Part shown: positions 36,086 to 45,569 of the stretch, one piece after another | How the letters are laid out: each line of letters opens with the position of its first letter | Numbering within the stretch: the first letter of the stretch is position 1 | Source: Gloeocapsa sp. PCC 7428 | Lineage (GTDB): Bacteria > Cyanobacteriota > Cyanobacteriia > Cyanobacteriales > Chroococcidiopsidaceae | Reading direction: 5' to 3' | Assembly: GCF_000317555.1 (NCBI RefSeq) | Contig: NC_019745.1 | Coordinates: 4,216,001-4,280,000, forward strand | DNA: 64,000 nt | Position numbers and translations under genes: made by a program | The notes under the pieces: generated by a model | Seen by the model: only the letters and a program-made list of their open reading frames with translations | Databases searched by the model: none | Told to the model about the DNA's origin: nothing

Positions 36086-37705
36086 ATGAACCTCATTTGG
36101 TTACTACTGCGGGCTTCTTGGGTAAATGTAGCGATCGCTGTATTAACAGGACTCATTAGCGGTGGTTGTAGCGCCCGTCTGATCGCACTTATTAATAGTG
36201 CTGTCAATCAGCAATCAACGTATAGCCTTTTATGGTACTTTATTGGACTTGCAGTAGTTGCATTATTAACTAGTGTCATTTCGCAAGTTTTACTCATTAG
36301 TCTTGCTCAGGAAGCAGTTTATCATTTGCGGTTGCGTTTGAGCCAGGGAATTTTATCTTCGCCGTTGCGACATTTAGAAGAACTCGGCGCAAGTCGTTTA
36401 CTCGCAACTTTAACCGAAGATGTACGAACGCTATCCAACACAATATTTGTCATTCCCTTCTTGTGTATAGACATCGCAATTATTGCAGGATGCTTAATTT
36501 ATCTCGGTTGGCTTTCAGGTGTTGTCTTTTTGATTGTCATTGTGTTTTTGGGAACAGCGATCGCCAGTACGCAATTTATGCTGACTCAGGCGGGCAAATT
36601 CCTTTCCTTAGCGCGCGAGGAGGAAGACAAGTTATTCAAACACTTTCGCGCCATTACCGAAGGAATTAAAGAACTCAAACTTCATGCGCAGCGCCGTCAA
36701 GCATTTTTATCAGACGAATTGCAAATCAGTGCTGCGACATCTCGCGATTATAATCTAACAGCGTTTAAGACATTTGCGATCGCAACTAGTTGGGGGAACT
36801 TGCTTTTCTTCACTATTGTTGGTTTATTAATTTTTGTTCTGCCACAATTAACGAACGTTTCTACTTCGATACTTTCTGCCTATATTCTCACGATTACCTA
36901 TTTACTCGTTCCTTTCCAAAACATTTTAGAAAGACTTCCAGCATTATTTCGTGCTAATGTTGCCTTGCACAAAATTGAAAAAATGGGGTTAGCCTTAGCA
37001 AGCCAAAAAGAAATTCATAACTCATTAGATTTATCAACAACTCACTGGAATAAGTTAGAACTCGATCGCGTTACTCATACCTATCGAAGCGATCGCGAAG
37101 ATAGCCATTTTGTGTTAGGACTCAGTTTAACTTTTCATCCTGGTCAACTTGTGTTTATCGTTGGTGGTAATGGTAGCGGTAAATCAACCCTTGCCAAAAT
37201 CATCACAGGGCTATATATTCCTGAATCAGGTAATATCCGCTTAGACGATAAACTCATCAACGAGCATAATTTAGAGTGGTATCGACAGCACTTTTCTGTT
37301 ATCTTTTCTGATTTCTTTTTATTTGATCGTCTTTTAGGACTTGAAACAAATTCCCTCGATCGACAAGCAAAAGAATATTTAGAAAAACTTCAATTAAACA
37401 CAAAAGTGCAAGTTAAAAATGGTTTACTTTCCACCACCGCCCTATCACAAGGTCAGCGAAAGCGCTTAGCGTTACTCACAGTATTTTTAGAAGATCGCCC
37501 GATATATCTATTCGATGAATGGGCATCTGATCAAGATCCGTATTTCCGAGAAATCTTCTACAATCAACTACTACTAAACCTCAAACAACGTGGTAAAACA
37601 ATAATAGTCATCAGTCATGACGATCGCTACTTTCACTTAGCAGATCGAATCATTAAATTAGATTACGGCAAACTAGAATACGACAGCACAGCTACCTACT
37701 CATAG
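36086..37705 (+). CDS. Cyclic-peptide/siderophore-type ABC exporter (fused TMD-NBD)
   Basis: 539 residues: six-helix membrane domain (about 1-300) and nucleotide-binding domain. Walker A GGNGSGKST, the signature LSQGQRKRL (variant of LSGGQ) and Walker B YLFDEWASDQDP are visible, followed by VISHDDRYFHLAD. The layout and the DEWAxDQDP Walker B match the PvdE/SyrD/YojI exporters of peptides and siderophores. No peptide-synthesis gene lies nearby, so the cargo is unknown. It works as a homodimer. A dispersed repeat starts at its stop codon. Confidence 0.88.
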   Translation: MNLIWLLLRASWVNVAIAVLTGLISGGCSARLIALINSAVNQQSTYSLLWYFIGLAVVALLTSVISQVLLISLAQEAVYHLRLRLSQGILSSPLRHLEELGASRLLATLTEDVRTLSNTIFVIPFLCIDIAIIAGCLIYLGWLSGVVFLIVIVFLGTAIASTQFMLTQAGKFLSLAREEEDKLFKHFRAITEGIKELKLHAQRRQAFLSDELQISAATSRDYNLTAFKTFAIATSWGNLLFFTIVGLLIFVLPQLTNVSTSILSAYILTITYLLVPFQNILERLPALFRANVALHKIEKMGLALASQKEIHNSLDLSTTHWNKLELDRVTHTYRSDREDSHFVLGLSLTFHPGQLVFIVGGNGSGKSTLAKIITGLYIPESGNIRLDDKLINEHNLEWYRQHFSVIFSDFFLFDRLLGLETNSLDRQAKEYLEKLQLNTKVQVKNGLLSTTALSQGQRKRLALLTVFLEDRPIYLFDEWASDQDPYFREIFYNQLLLNLKQRGKTIIVISHDDRYFHLADRIIKLDYGKLEYDSTATYS

Positions 37706-37804
37706 CGTTTCACTTTGAAGTTGCTACAAATAGGTAGCTTCAGGAGCCTGCGCCGTGCGGGGGTTTACCCCGTTGAGGCGACTGGCGTGAGCAGAGGAGA
37801 AATT
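37701..37804 (-). repeat. Dispersed repeat with palindromic insert, second locus
   Basis: On the minus strand TTTCTCCTCTGCTC is separated from CCTATTTGTAG(C)AACTTCAAAGTGA by about 54 bp. At 19996-20043 the same two blocks are separated by only 8 bp. The extra DNA contains the hairpin CGGGG-GTTTA-CCCCG, similar in design to the inner palindrome at 31484-31500. The remaining gap to 38317 is AT-rich and without genes, apart from two small hairpins at 38235-38250 and 38268-38292. Confidence 0.55.
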
Positions 37805-38317
37805 AATTGTAGTTCTCATTTAGTAAAACAGTATCATAATAATTCACCTTCATCTCTTTCCTCTGTGTCTGGAGTGGTTTGTTCTCATAAATCTTCTAAA
37901 ATTTATTTTTATCTACTTAAGATAATTAAGTCTTACTAGCCCATAAAAATATGTTTAAACTGGTAGATTTTTAGCAAAAACTATGCATTTAAACAACTGC
38001 TCTTTTTAAGCCAACAACGAGTAAACATTTCATAAAATCAGTTTCTTGTTCTTAAAAACTGTCTCAAAAATAACATTTTTGAAGTTTTAAAAGTGAAGTA
38101 GAAAAAATATATTTTTAGCAAGAAACTGTTACAAAGTTTTTGTTATGAATTAGTAATCTTTATCGAGAAACTGTTAAATAAAAGACACTTTTTTATAAGT
38201 GCTACATATATTGTCTTGTCATATCAAGTTGAGCGCAGCAGATTTGCTGCATAACTAAAGATTCCTAGCGGAGAACGCCTGTAGGCATCCGCTGCAAGAA
38301 AATAGTGAGGAGCAGCT

Positions 38318-39874
38318 ATGAAGCGAAGAGACTTCATAACAACCATTGCTGCGTCTGCGGGTTCAGCATATGCGGCGATGAAAGCGTTGGATTTGCTAGA
38401 ACAGCCAGCCACAGCACAACAACCACCATCGTCAAAAGAACCATTTCAGTTACAACGCCGAGGAAGTCGCAAGCGCGCGATCATCCTCGGTGCGGGTTTA
38501 GCAGGAATGGCTGCGGCTTATGAATTGGGCAAAGTCGGTTATGAATGTGTCATTTTAGAAGCGCGATCGCGTGCGGGTGGTAGATGCTGGACGTTGCGTG
38601 GCGGTGACAAACTCACCGAAATTACTGGCACAACACAAACAGTACAATTTGATCGCGGTTTATATTTCAATCCTGGACCTGCGCGGATTCCCTACCATCA
38701 CGTAACGATCGACTACTGCAAAGAACTTGGTGTTGAGTTGGAAGTGATTGTTAACCTGAGTCGCCAGCAATACATCTACCAAGAAAACGCAGGTCCTTTG
38801 TCAGAGAAAAAAGTTCATGTGCGCGAAGCCGTCACCGATATGCGCGGCTATATCTCCGAACTTCTCGCCAAAAGTATCAATCAAAACGCGCTGAATGCAT
38901 CCCTGACAACCGAGGATAAAGAAAGGTTAATTGAGTTTTTACGGACGTATGGCGGTCTTGACCCTGACTTATTTTATAAAGGGTCAAGCCGTCGCGGGTA
39001 TGCAACACCACAAGGTGCAGGCTTGCAACCAGGAGAAGTTGGCGATCCTTATGATTTAAGTGCATTGTTGCAACTTGGTTTTGCTGGTAACGAAGCGTTT
39101 GAATGGGGCTTCGATCAACAAATGACGATGTTCCAACCTGTGGGGGGAATGGATCAAATCGCCAAAGCTTTTGAACGCCGTGTTGGTAACTTGATTAGTT
39201 ACGAGGCGGTGGTTAAAGAAATTCGCAAGTTATCTGATGGCGTAGGGATCATCTATACGGATAAATCAGGAAACCAGCGCCGCATTCGCGGAGATTATTG
39301 CATTTGTACGATTCCTTTATCGGTGTTGAAGGATATCCCTTCTGACTTTTCTCCTGACATGAAAGCTGCGATCGCCAGCGTCAGTTATGCCGTGACTGGT
39401 AAAAGTGGCTTGCAATTCAATCGCCGTTTCTGGGAAGAAGACGAAAATATCTTCGGTGGAATTAGTTGGACTAACCAAGATATTAATCAAATTTGGTATC
39501 CCTCAAACGATTATCTTTCTCGCAAAGGCGTGGTATTGGGGTATTACAACTTTGGTTCTGTCGCTGCTACTGTAGGTGCTTTATCACCCGAAGCACGAGT
39601 CGCACTCGCCCTCGAACAAGGCAGCAAAATTCACCCCCAATACAAAAATCACTTTGAAAACGGTCTTTCCCTTTTCTGGTCAAACATTCCCTACAGCTTA
39701 GGTGGATGGGCAAGTTATACCACTGATGTTAGAGCACAATACTATCCCAGACTCAATGAACCCGACGGCAATATCTACTTAGCCGGAGAACACCTTAGTT
39801 ATCTTACCGGATGGATGGCGGGAGCTTTGGAATCAGCGCGTTTAGTGACCGCCAAAATCAACGCTTTGGCATAA
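38318..39874 (+). CDS. Exported flavin monoamine oxidase / L-amino-acid oxidase-like enzyme
   Basis: 518 residues. A twin-arginine-like signal (MKRRDFITTIAASAGSAYAA) suggests export of the folded, FAD-loaded protein. FAD motifs: AIILGAGLAGMAAAYELG (about 52-69), the ARSRAGGRCWTLRGG loop, and the C-terminal YLAGEHLSYLTGWMAGALESA. The substrate domain (FDRGLYFNPGPARIPYHH) resembles L-amino-acid oxidases. The reaction would convert amines or amino acids to imines with hydrogen peroxide formed. An exported RidA follows after 77 bp and could hydrolyse these imines. Confidence 0.9.
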   Translation: MKRRDFITTIAASAGSAYAAMKALDLLEQPATAQQPPSSKEPFQLQRRGSRKRAIILGAGLAGMAAAYELGKVGYECVILEARSRAGGRCWTLRGGDKLTEITGTTQTVQFDRGLYFNPGPARIPYHHVTIDYCKELGVELEVIVNLSRQQYIYQENAGPLSEKKVHVREAVTDMRGYISELLAKSINQNALNASLTTEDKERLIEFLRTYGGLDPDLFYKGSSRRGYATPQGAGLQPGEVGDPYDLSALLQLGFAGNEAFEWGFDQQMTMFQPVGGMDQIAKAFERRVGNLISYEAVVKEIRKLSDGVGIIYTDKSGNQRRIRGDYCICTIPLSVLKDIPSDFSPDMKAAIASVSYAVTGKSGLQFNRRFWEEDENIFGGISWTNQDINQIWYPSNDYLSRKGVVLGYYNFGSVAATVGALSPEARVALALEQGSKIHPQYKNHFENGLSLFWSNIPYSLGGWASYTTDVRAQYYPRLNEPDGNIYLAGEHLSYLTGWMAGALESARLVTAKINALA

Positions 39875-39951
39875 GTTATGTCAAGGAAAGTTGATGGAAA
39901 CACTTCTTAACTTTATGCACAAGCATTACTAATCACAAGGAAATAAGAGCA

Positions 39952-40539
39952 ATGACACGATATTTGAGCCGAGTTTTTAAACTAGGACGTTGGTTAATTC
40001 TGAGTGTTTGTGTCAGCATACTTTTAATAAGTCTTCTTGGTGTTGATGTCCAAGCAGCCGTAAAAACGGCACCCTGGATGGTTACATTTTTTGGTCCACC
40101 TGAGTCGCCCATTTCCTCGGCTGTTGCAGTACCGCCGATTAAGGCTTATTACTGGACGAGTGGTACAGTACCGCCTGTGATAGATCCCAATGCACCAGCG
40201 GGTAGTCGCGAACGTTATGGAGATACCAAAACTCAAGCAATTGGTACCTTAGAACGTATTCAATCGCTGCTACAAGAATCTGGTTTGAGTTTATCGGATG
40301 CGATCTATCTTCGCGTTTATCTTGTTGCCGATCCATTCAAAAACAACACTGTCGATTACCAAGGTTGGTTTGATGCTTACGCGCAGTTCTTTAACAACCC
40401 AACAAATCCTGTGAAAGTCGCACGTTCAACACTTGCGGTTGCAGGACTTGTTAACCCAGACTGGTTAATTGAAATTGAAGCGGTTGCAGTCTATCCAAAA
40501 GTTGGTAAATCATTCCCCTGGTATTTACTATTCCATTAA
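39952..40539 (+). CDS. Exported RidA-family protein
   Basis: 195 residues. An N-terminal hydrophobic segment (LGRWLILSVCVSILLISLLG) serves as a signal peptide or anchor, followed by a RidA (YjgF/YER057c) domain of about 150 residues. The residues of classical RidA active sites appear present: Arg in VARSTLAVAGL and Glu in LIEIEAVAVYP. RidA hydrolyses enamines and imines to ketones and ammonia. Most RidA proteins are cytosolic, so export is unusual. It sits between the amine oxidase (77 bp) and a Pro-rich secreted protein (5 bp), implying one operon. Confidence 0.85.
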   Translation: MTRYLSRVFKLGRWLILSVCVSILLISLLGVDVQAAVKTAPWMVTFFGPPESPISSAVAVPPIKAYYWTSGTVPPVIDPNAPAGSRERYGDTKTQAIGTLERIQSLLQESGLSLSDAIYLRVYLVADPFKNNTVDYQGWFDAYAQFFNNPTNPVKVARSTLAVAGLVNPDWLIEIEAVAVYPKVGKSFPWYLLFH

Positions 40540-40544
40540 AAACG

Positions 40545-41180
40545 ATGGATTTACATCATTGGACGATTCTCGGTGCATCTGCTATTAGTTGCTGGAGTAT
40601 CTTTACTGCTCCAGCAGTAGCTGAGATAAAAAGAATTGAGTATACGCTTAGATCTCAACCAAATCAAACTTTCACAACATTAATGCAAGAGGCAGAATCT
40701 TTAGCAAGCAACCTTGTTGAGCAAGGATTTGCAGAAAATAATGTCACTGAAGTTTCTGTTAATATTTTAGGCGAACGCCACGGACAGCAAGTGCCGCTTT
40801 TGTCTTCTAGAGTCGCGCGTGCTGATTGGCAAAAGCAACCAGGAATTCAGCAATGGACGCGGTACTTTCGTACTTCTGCGGTATTACTAGGCTTTTACAA
40901 ACCAGAAGAGCCAAACCAAAGTCCGATTTCGGCTTTTCCTAACTCAACAAGCGAGTCGGTTGCAAATCCTACATCTGGTGATAGCGCAGTCCAGCAACGT
41001 TCTTTACCTCCTGGCGTTCCCGCTGCGATTCAGCAACAAATTCCAAGCCCGACTATTGATAGTTCAATCCAGCAACCGCCCCCATCACCAACAAATCCTA
41101 TTCCGCAGATGAATCCAACGACGCCGAATACTCCCCTCGGAGGCGCTAGCCCTGAAGAAAGTGACCCAGGATATCGGTAG
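40545..41180 (+). CDS. Secreted Pro-rich protein of unknown function
   Basis: 211 residues starting 5 bp after the RidA stop. A signal peptide (LGASAISCWSIFTAPAVA) precedes a small alpha/beta domain (IEYTLRSQPNQTFTTLMQEAESLASNLVEQG in parts, ending VSVNILGERHGQQVPLLSSRV). A Trp/Arg segment (IQQWTRYFRTSAVLLGFY) follows. The last 90 residues are a Pro/Gln/Ser/Thr-rich, probably disordered tail. I do not recognise a family. Tight coupling to ridA suggests a role with the exported oxidase-RidA pair. Confidence 0.7.
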   Translation: MDLHHWTILGASAISCWSIFTAPAVAEIKRIEYTLRSQPNQTFTTLMQEAESLASNLVEQGFAENNVTEVSVNILGERHGQQVPLLSSRVARADWQKQPGIQQWTRYFRTSAVLLGFYKPEEPNQSPISAFPNSTSESVANPTSGDSAVQQRSLPPGVPAAIQQQIPSPTIDSSIQQPPPSPTNPIPQMNPTTPNTPLGGASPEESDPGYR

Positions 41181-41198
41181 GTTTATCAGGAAGAAAGA

Positions 41199-44100
41199 TT
41201 AAGCAGTGACAACGCGATCGCGTCCTGTGGTTTTAGCGTGGTATAGTGCTGCATCTGCTGCTTGAATCAAGGCTTCGGGAGTTGAACCGTGTTGCGGAAA
41301 ACAAGCAATTCCCAGTGAAAGCGTTACAGTACCTAGTAGTTGTTGGCGATGTTGAATGCGTAAATGTTTGACACCTTCACGAATTTGTTCTGCACGCTGT
41401 TGAACAACGTCTAAAGAAGATTCAGGGAGAATTAACATTAATTCTTCACCACCATAGCGACAAGCAATATCTGATTTACGAATATTGTTTTGCACAAACA
41501 AGCCAATTTCGCGCAAGACAACATCACCCGCCTCATGACCGAACGTATCATTAAAGCGCTTAAAATGATCGACGTCGATCATAATCACGCCTAAAGGTTG
41601 CTCTTTGCGATCGCAGCGAAACAGTTCGCGTTCGAGCGATTCTTCCATGTAGCGGCGATTGAATAGATTTGTCAGCGCATCGCGAATACTGTGGTTTTGC
41701 AATTTCTCGCGCAATTTTAAGTTAGCTAACGCCCAGCCGATATGTTCTGCAACTGTAATAGCTAGCTGTTTTTTTCCTTGAGTTAACCCTAATTCTGAAC
41801 AACCCAAATGCAATAGTCCCAATGCTTCACCCTGCGCCATCATTGGTACGCAGAGATATTCAACACTTGAAGAACCAGTACAATCGAGATGTTGACACAC
41901 TAAGCCTGTGTGCGTGTTCTCGACGTAATGCAACCTACCGCGTCGCAGCGCCCAACAATCATCTGATTTAAATAGCGTATGGCTGCTAGAAATACTACCC
42001 CACGTTGCCACCGCTTCGACTATATTCCGAGAGGCATTAATCAGAAAAATTCCACCAGATAGCTTTGGGAATAAAGGTTGTACTAAACTTGGTAAAGTTT
42101 TGTAGGCTTCTTCTACAGTTTGGCAAGCTTGTAGAATCTCACTCATCTCGCCCAAGAGCGTAATTTCGCGGTTACGTTCTTCTAATTCACTCACCCAGCC
42201 AGTTAACTTTGCATTTGCTTGCTGTAGTGCTTGTTCTGTCAGTTTGCGTTCGGTGATGTCCATCGATACACCCACCAAACGCGTTGCTTGATGAGTGTCA
42301 TCGTAATAAACTTGCCCTTGACTACCTATCCAATGTATGGTATGGTCTGATAAAAAAATCCGAAATTCAACCTGATAGTTGCCATCTCCTTCGACTGCAC
42401 GAGTAATACTTTGCTCAACAATTGTGCGATCGTCAGGGTGCATGACATTAATAAATTCTTGATAAGTTGCACAACGAAGGGCTGGAGGAAAACCAAAGAT
42501 TAAAGCTAACCGCTCAGAAAAAGTGACTTGGTGCGTTAGCATATCCCAGTTCCATATTCCCATTTGGGCAGCTTCCAAAGTAAAATTCAGCCTGGCTTCG
42601 CTAGTGCGTAATGCTTCTACAGCCTGCTTGCGTTCGGTAATATCGCTTCCAATTCCGAGAAATCCGGTAATGTTACCATCGATGTCGCGTAAAGCTGTTA
42701 TTGATAACAAAACTGGAAACTGGCTACCATCTTTACGAATATAAGTCCATTCTTGTTCGTCGATTTCTCCCCGCCGTGCTTGGGCGACAAACACATCAAA
42801 GCCAGGAGTGACGTGTATTCCCATAGCTGATAGTGCTTGCGATCGCTGTACTATTTCTTGAAGATCGTGAAAAATCACTGGTGTTGTTTTGCCGACAATC
42901 TCTTGGGCAGAGTAGCCTAACAGTTTTTCAGCAGCACGATTAAATGTACAAATTGTACCATCTATGCTAGTGGAGATAACAGTGTAACTTGTACTATCTA
43001 AAATTGCGGTTTGTAGCGTATTGGTTTGGCGTAAGGTTGCTTCAATTTGCTTTTGCTCGGTGATATCGATACCAGTACTAATGATATATTCAACAACTCC
43101 ATCCGCATCGAGTAGCGTTGTATTTGACCAAGCAATTAAGTGGCGATCGCCATTCTTGGTTATCCAGTAATTTTCACATTGTTGCGGAAACTCAACTTGC
43201 ACTTGGCGAAATAGCGCGATCGCTTGCGCGACATCCTCTGGAGAAATAACTAAATTCCAAAAAGTCTTACCTCTAACTTCACTAAAAAGATAGCCAGTTA
43301 ACTTTTCACAAGCTTGATTAAAACGAACAATTTTACCTTGAGTATCCGTAACGAGAACTAACGCACCACTTGTATTGATTACTGCGGAGGTAAAGTCACG
43401 TTCTTGTTCGAGGATAAGCTCAGTTTGCTGGCGCTGATTAATTTCTCGATATGTGAAATAATATACTGCACAAAGCAAACACAGATTGAGTATAATACCA
43501 GCGGTAAAGGCAGAAACTGTAAAGTAAGAATTTGCTTGAGCTTGTCGCGATCGCTGCTGTAAAATCGCATTTTCTTGCTGCTCAAATTCATGGATAGTTT
43601 GGCGAATTTCATTCATGAGGCGTTTACCTCGCCCTAACAGCATGAATTTTTTTGCCGTTTCAAAATCAAATTTCTTTCGTGTATCAATCACATACTGACT
43701 AACGGCAATTCTCTGCTGAATAAGTGACTCAAGTTTCTTTAGATGTTGCTGATACTTTGGATCGCTTCCTATTAAATATCTCAACTCTTCGAGTTGTTGA
43801 GTAACTGAAGCAGTTGCTGCATTGTATGGCTCTAAATAATTGTCCTGACCAGTAATAACATAACCCCGCTGCCCAGTTTCCACATCTTTCATTTGAGAAA
43901 CTACAGCTTCTAGTTTTTCTAGGATTTCATGCGAGTTTGTTGCTTGGTTATAAGTGCGAATAAGTCCATTCAGATTACGGTAGGAAACAATACTAATAAT
44001 AATTAAAATTAGCGAAGCTAAACCAAATCCTGCTGCAACATTTTTGAGAAAAGAACTACCTTGTTTTATTTTTTGACGTCGAGTCGTAGCACTATCTAAT

Positions 44101-44627
44101 TCTCCCAAATTTCGGCGTAACTCGATTAGTTGAATCGTTTGAAGCGCAAGTTTCCGTAATGCTTCTACCTGGGCAAAAGTGAGTTCTCGCGGAACATAAT
44201 CCATAACGCATAGCGCGCCTATACTGTAACCTTCAACCGTAGTCAGAGGTACGCCTGCATAAAAGCGAATATAAGGATCTGAAGTTACTAGTGGACTCGT
44301 GGCAAAGCGTTCATCAGCTAAGGTGTCTGGAATAATGAAAATATCCGATTGACTAATAGTATGCGTACAAAAAGAAAAGCGACGCGGGGTTTCTGTCGTT
44401 GTGATTCCCACCTTCGATTTAAACCATTGGCGTCGTGTATCGACCAAGCTAATGTAGGCAATAGGTGTCTGACAAATGTATGCAGCTAAGGTCGTAATTC
44501 CGTCAAAGGTTTTTTCAGGAGCCGTATCAAGAATGTGGCACTGGTAAAGTGCTTGTAGTCTGGCAACTTCGTCTGGCGATGAACTTTCGGTGTTACCTTT
44601 GACTCCTTGGCTCATTGTTGAGTTCAT
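41199..44627 (-). CDS. Sensor diguanylate cyclase: GAF-CHASE3-PAS(3)-GAF-GGDEF
   Basis: 1142 residues. An N-terminal GAF domain (about 25-175), TM at about 197-218, a periplasmic CHASE3 domain (about 220-375), second TM near 378-396, then three PAS/PAC units (about 410-790), a second GAF (about 830-980) and a C-terminal GGDEF domain. The active-site signature is GGEEL at 1059, and RKSD five residues before it is an intact inhibitory I-site, so c-di-GMP synthesis with product feedback is likely. No EAL domain. A GAF domain before the first membrane segment is unusual order. It converges on the Pro-rich gene, with 18 bp between them. Confidence 0.9.
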   Translation of the reverse strand: MNSTMSQGVKGNTESSSPDEVARLQALYQCHILDTAPEKTFDGITTLAAYICQTPIAYISLVDTRRQWFKSKVGITTTETPRRFSFCTHTISQSDIFIIPDTLADERFATSPLVTSDPYIRFYAGVPLTTVEGYSIGALCVMDYVPRELTFAQVEALRKLALQTIQLIELRRNLGELDSATTRRQKIKQGSSFLKNVAAGFGLASLILIIISIVSYRNLNGLIRTYNQATNSHEILEKLEAVVSQMKDVETGQRGYVITGQDNYLEPYNAATASVTQQLEELRYLIGSDPKYQQHLKKLESLIQQRIAVSQYVIDTRKKFDFETAKKFMLLGRGKRLMNEIRQTIHEFEQQENAILQQRSRQAQANSYFTVSAFTAGIILNLCLLCAVYYFTYREINQRQQTELILEQERDFTSAVINTSGALVLVTDTQGKIVRFNQACEKLTGYLFSEVRGKTFWNLVISPEDVAQAIALFRQVQVEFPQQCENYWITKNGDRHLIAWSNTTLLDADGVVEYIISTGIDITEQKQIEATLRQTNTLQTAILDSTSYTVISTSIDGTICTFNRAAEKLLGYSAQEIVGKTTPVIFHDLQEIVQRSQALSAMGIHVTPGFDVFVAQARRGEIDEQEWTYIRKDGSQFPVLLSITALRDIDGNITGFLGIGSDITERKQAVEALRTSEARLNFTLEAAQMGIWNWDMLTHQVTFSERLALIFGFPPALRCATYQEFINVMHPDDRTIVEQSITRAVEGDGNYQVEFRIFLSDHTIHWIGSQGQVYYDDTHQATRLVGVSMDITERKLTEQALQQANAKLTGWVSELEERNREITLLGEMSEILQACQTVEEAYKTLPSLVQPLFPKLSGGIFLINASRNIVEAVATWGSISSSHTLFKSDDCWALRRGRLHYVENTHTGLVCQHLDCTGSSSVEYLCVPMMAQGEALGLLHLGCSELGLTQGKKQLAITVAEHIGWALANLKLREKLQNHSIRDALTNLFNRRYMEESLERELFRCDRKEQPLGVIMIDVDHFKRFNDTFGHEAGDVVLREIGLFVQNNIRKSDIACRYGGEELMLILPESSLDVVQQRAEQIREGVKHLRIQHRQQLLGTVTLSLGIACFPQHGSTPEALIQAADAALYHAKTTGRDRVVTA

Positions 44628-44744
44628 CTCTGCTCCATTAACGCATGACTTGTTGCAATTGAGTCATTAAAGTTTGCGCTAAAGCTGCCGAAGATGACTA
44701 GAGTAAGTTCACGGAATCTTTATACTATTTACCTCTAAAGACTG

Positions 44745-45314
44745 ATGTTTATTGTAATTTGTCCAGGTATCCACGCACCCGAATTGACGCAAGAATTCGT
44801 TCAAGGGCTAAACGCCACTTCGAGTCATATCAACAAGTTTTTGGTTTTTCCAACGCACGACTATGCAGTGTTGTCACCACTCCATATTTTGCAGTTTTTA
44901 CAATCGCAGCTTGGCGATCCGCAGCAGTCATCCCCCGCCGTTGTCTTTATCGCTTTTAGTGCAGGCGTAGTCGGCGCAGTTACAGCAGCAAGCCTGTGGC
45001 AAAGTTTAGGCGGACAAGTCTTAGCCTTGATTGCCATCGACGGTTGGGGAGTTCCCCTTTTTGGCAACTTTCCCGTACATCGCCTCAGTCATGATTACTT
45101 TACGCACTGGAGTTCTGCAATGCTAGGAAGTGGTAGTGCTAATTTCTATGCCGAACCTGCGGTCGATCATTTAACATTATGGCGATCGCCACAAAATGTT
45201 TCCGGTTGTTACACAAAAAACTCACAACCCCTACTGCACCTGACTGCTGCTGATTTTGTGATTATGCTGTTAGAGCAATACAGAAGAGGTCAGGGGTCAG
45301 AGGTCAGAGGTTAG
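44745..45314 (+). CDS. Alpha/beta-hydrolase-like cyanobacterial protein
   Basis: 189 residues. The start MFIVICPGIHAPELTQEFV and the elbow VVFIAFSAGVVGA (Ser at about 73) suggest a small serine hydrolase; DGWGVPLFGNFPVHRLSHDY follows. I do not see a complete triad with certainty. The last nine or ten residues (RRGQGSEVRG) are encoded by four copies of the heptamer G(A/G)GGT(C/T)A at 45286-45313, so the C-terminus was formed by repeat expansion. Function unknown. Confidence 0.72.
   Translation: MFIVICPGIHAPELTQEFVQGLNATSSHINKFLVFPTHDYAVLSPLHILQFLQSQLGDPQQSSPAVVFIAFSAGVVGAVTAASLWQSLGGQVLALIAIDGWGVPLFGNFPVHRLSHDYFTHWSSAMLGSGSANFYAEPAVDHLTLWRSPQNVSGCYTKNSQPLLHLTAADFVIMLLEQYRRGQGSEVRG
45286..45313. 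repeat. Short tandem heptamer repeat (STRR), four units
   Basis: GAGGTCA-GGGGTCA-GAGGTCA-GAGGTTA, overlapping the end of the preceding coding region. The complement of the same degenerate heptamer appears at 31583-31600, 45532-45566 and 59434-59448. A diverged copy of the 28.9-kb repeat lies at about 45381-45432. Confidence 0.7.
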
Positions 45315-45531
45315 AGATCGCGTGCAGCGAAGGAAGCTAAGGTGAATATCTTAATTCAAATCTAAATCATCTCAATTTTAGTTATAGCAATGGTCAGCAT
45401 AGTTAAAACATTCATTATAGAAGCTGAGAATCATTGTCTTGGAAAGTTTGCGCTCTTCGGACAAAAACCTTTGTACGCAACGCAAACCACTGCTCCAATT
45501 ACAGCTAAGCATCGTCTAGCTCCTGTTTTAA

Positions 45532-45566
45532 CTCTGACCCCCGACCCCTGACCTCCGACCCCTAAG
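45532..45566. repeat. Short tandem heptamer repeat (STRR), five units
   Basis: CTCTGAC-CCCCGAC-CCCTGAC-CTCCGAC-CCCTAAG ends 3 bp before the ATG of the MFS gene, so the leader of that gene is made of repeats and shows no ordinary ribosome site. Confidence 0.7.
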
Positions 45567-45569
45567 CTT

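Noticed and set aside
45286-45566. CRISPR array
   Set aside because: Units are 7 bp and contiguous without spacers, and no cas genes are present.
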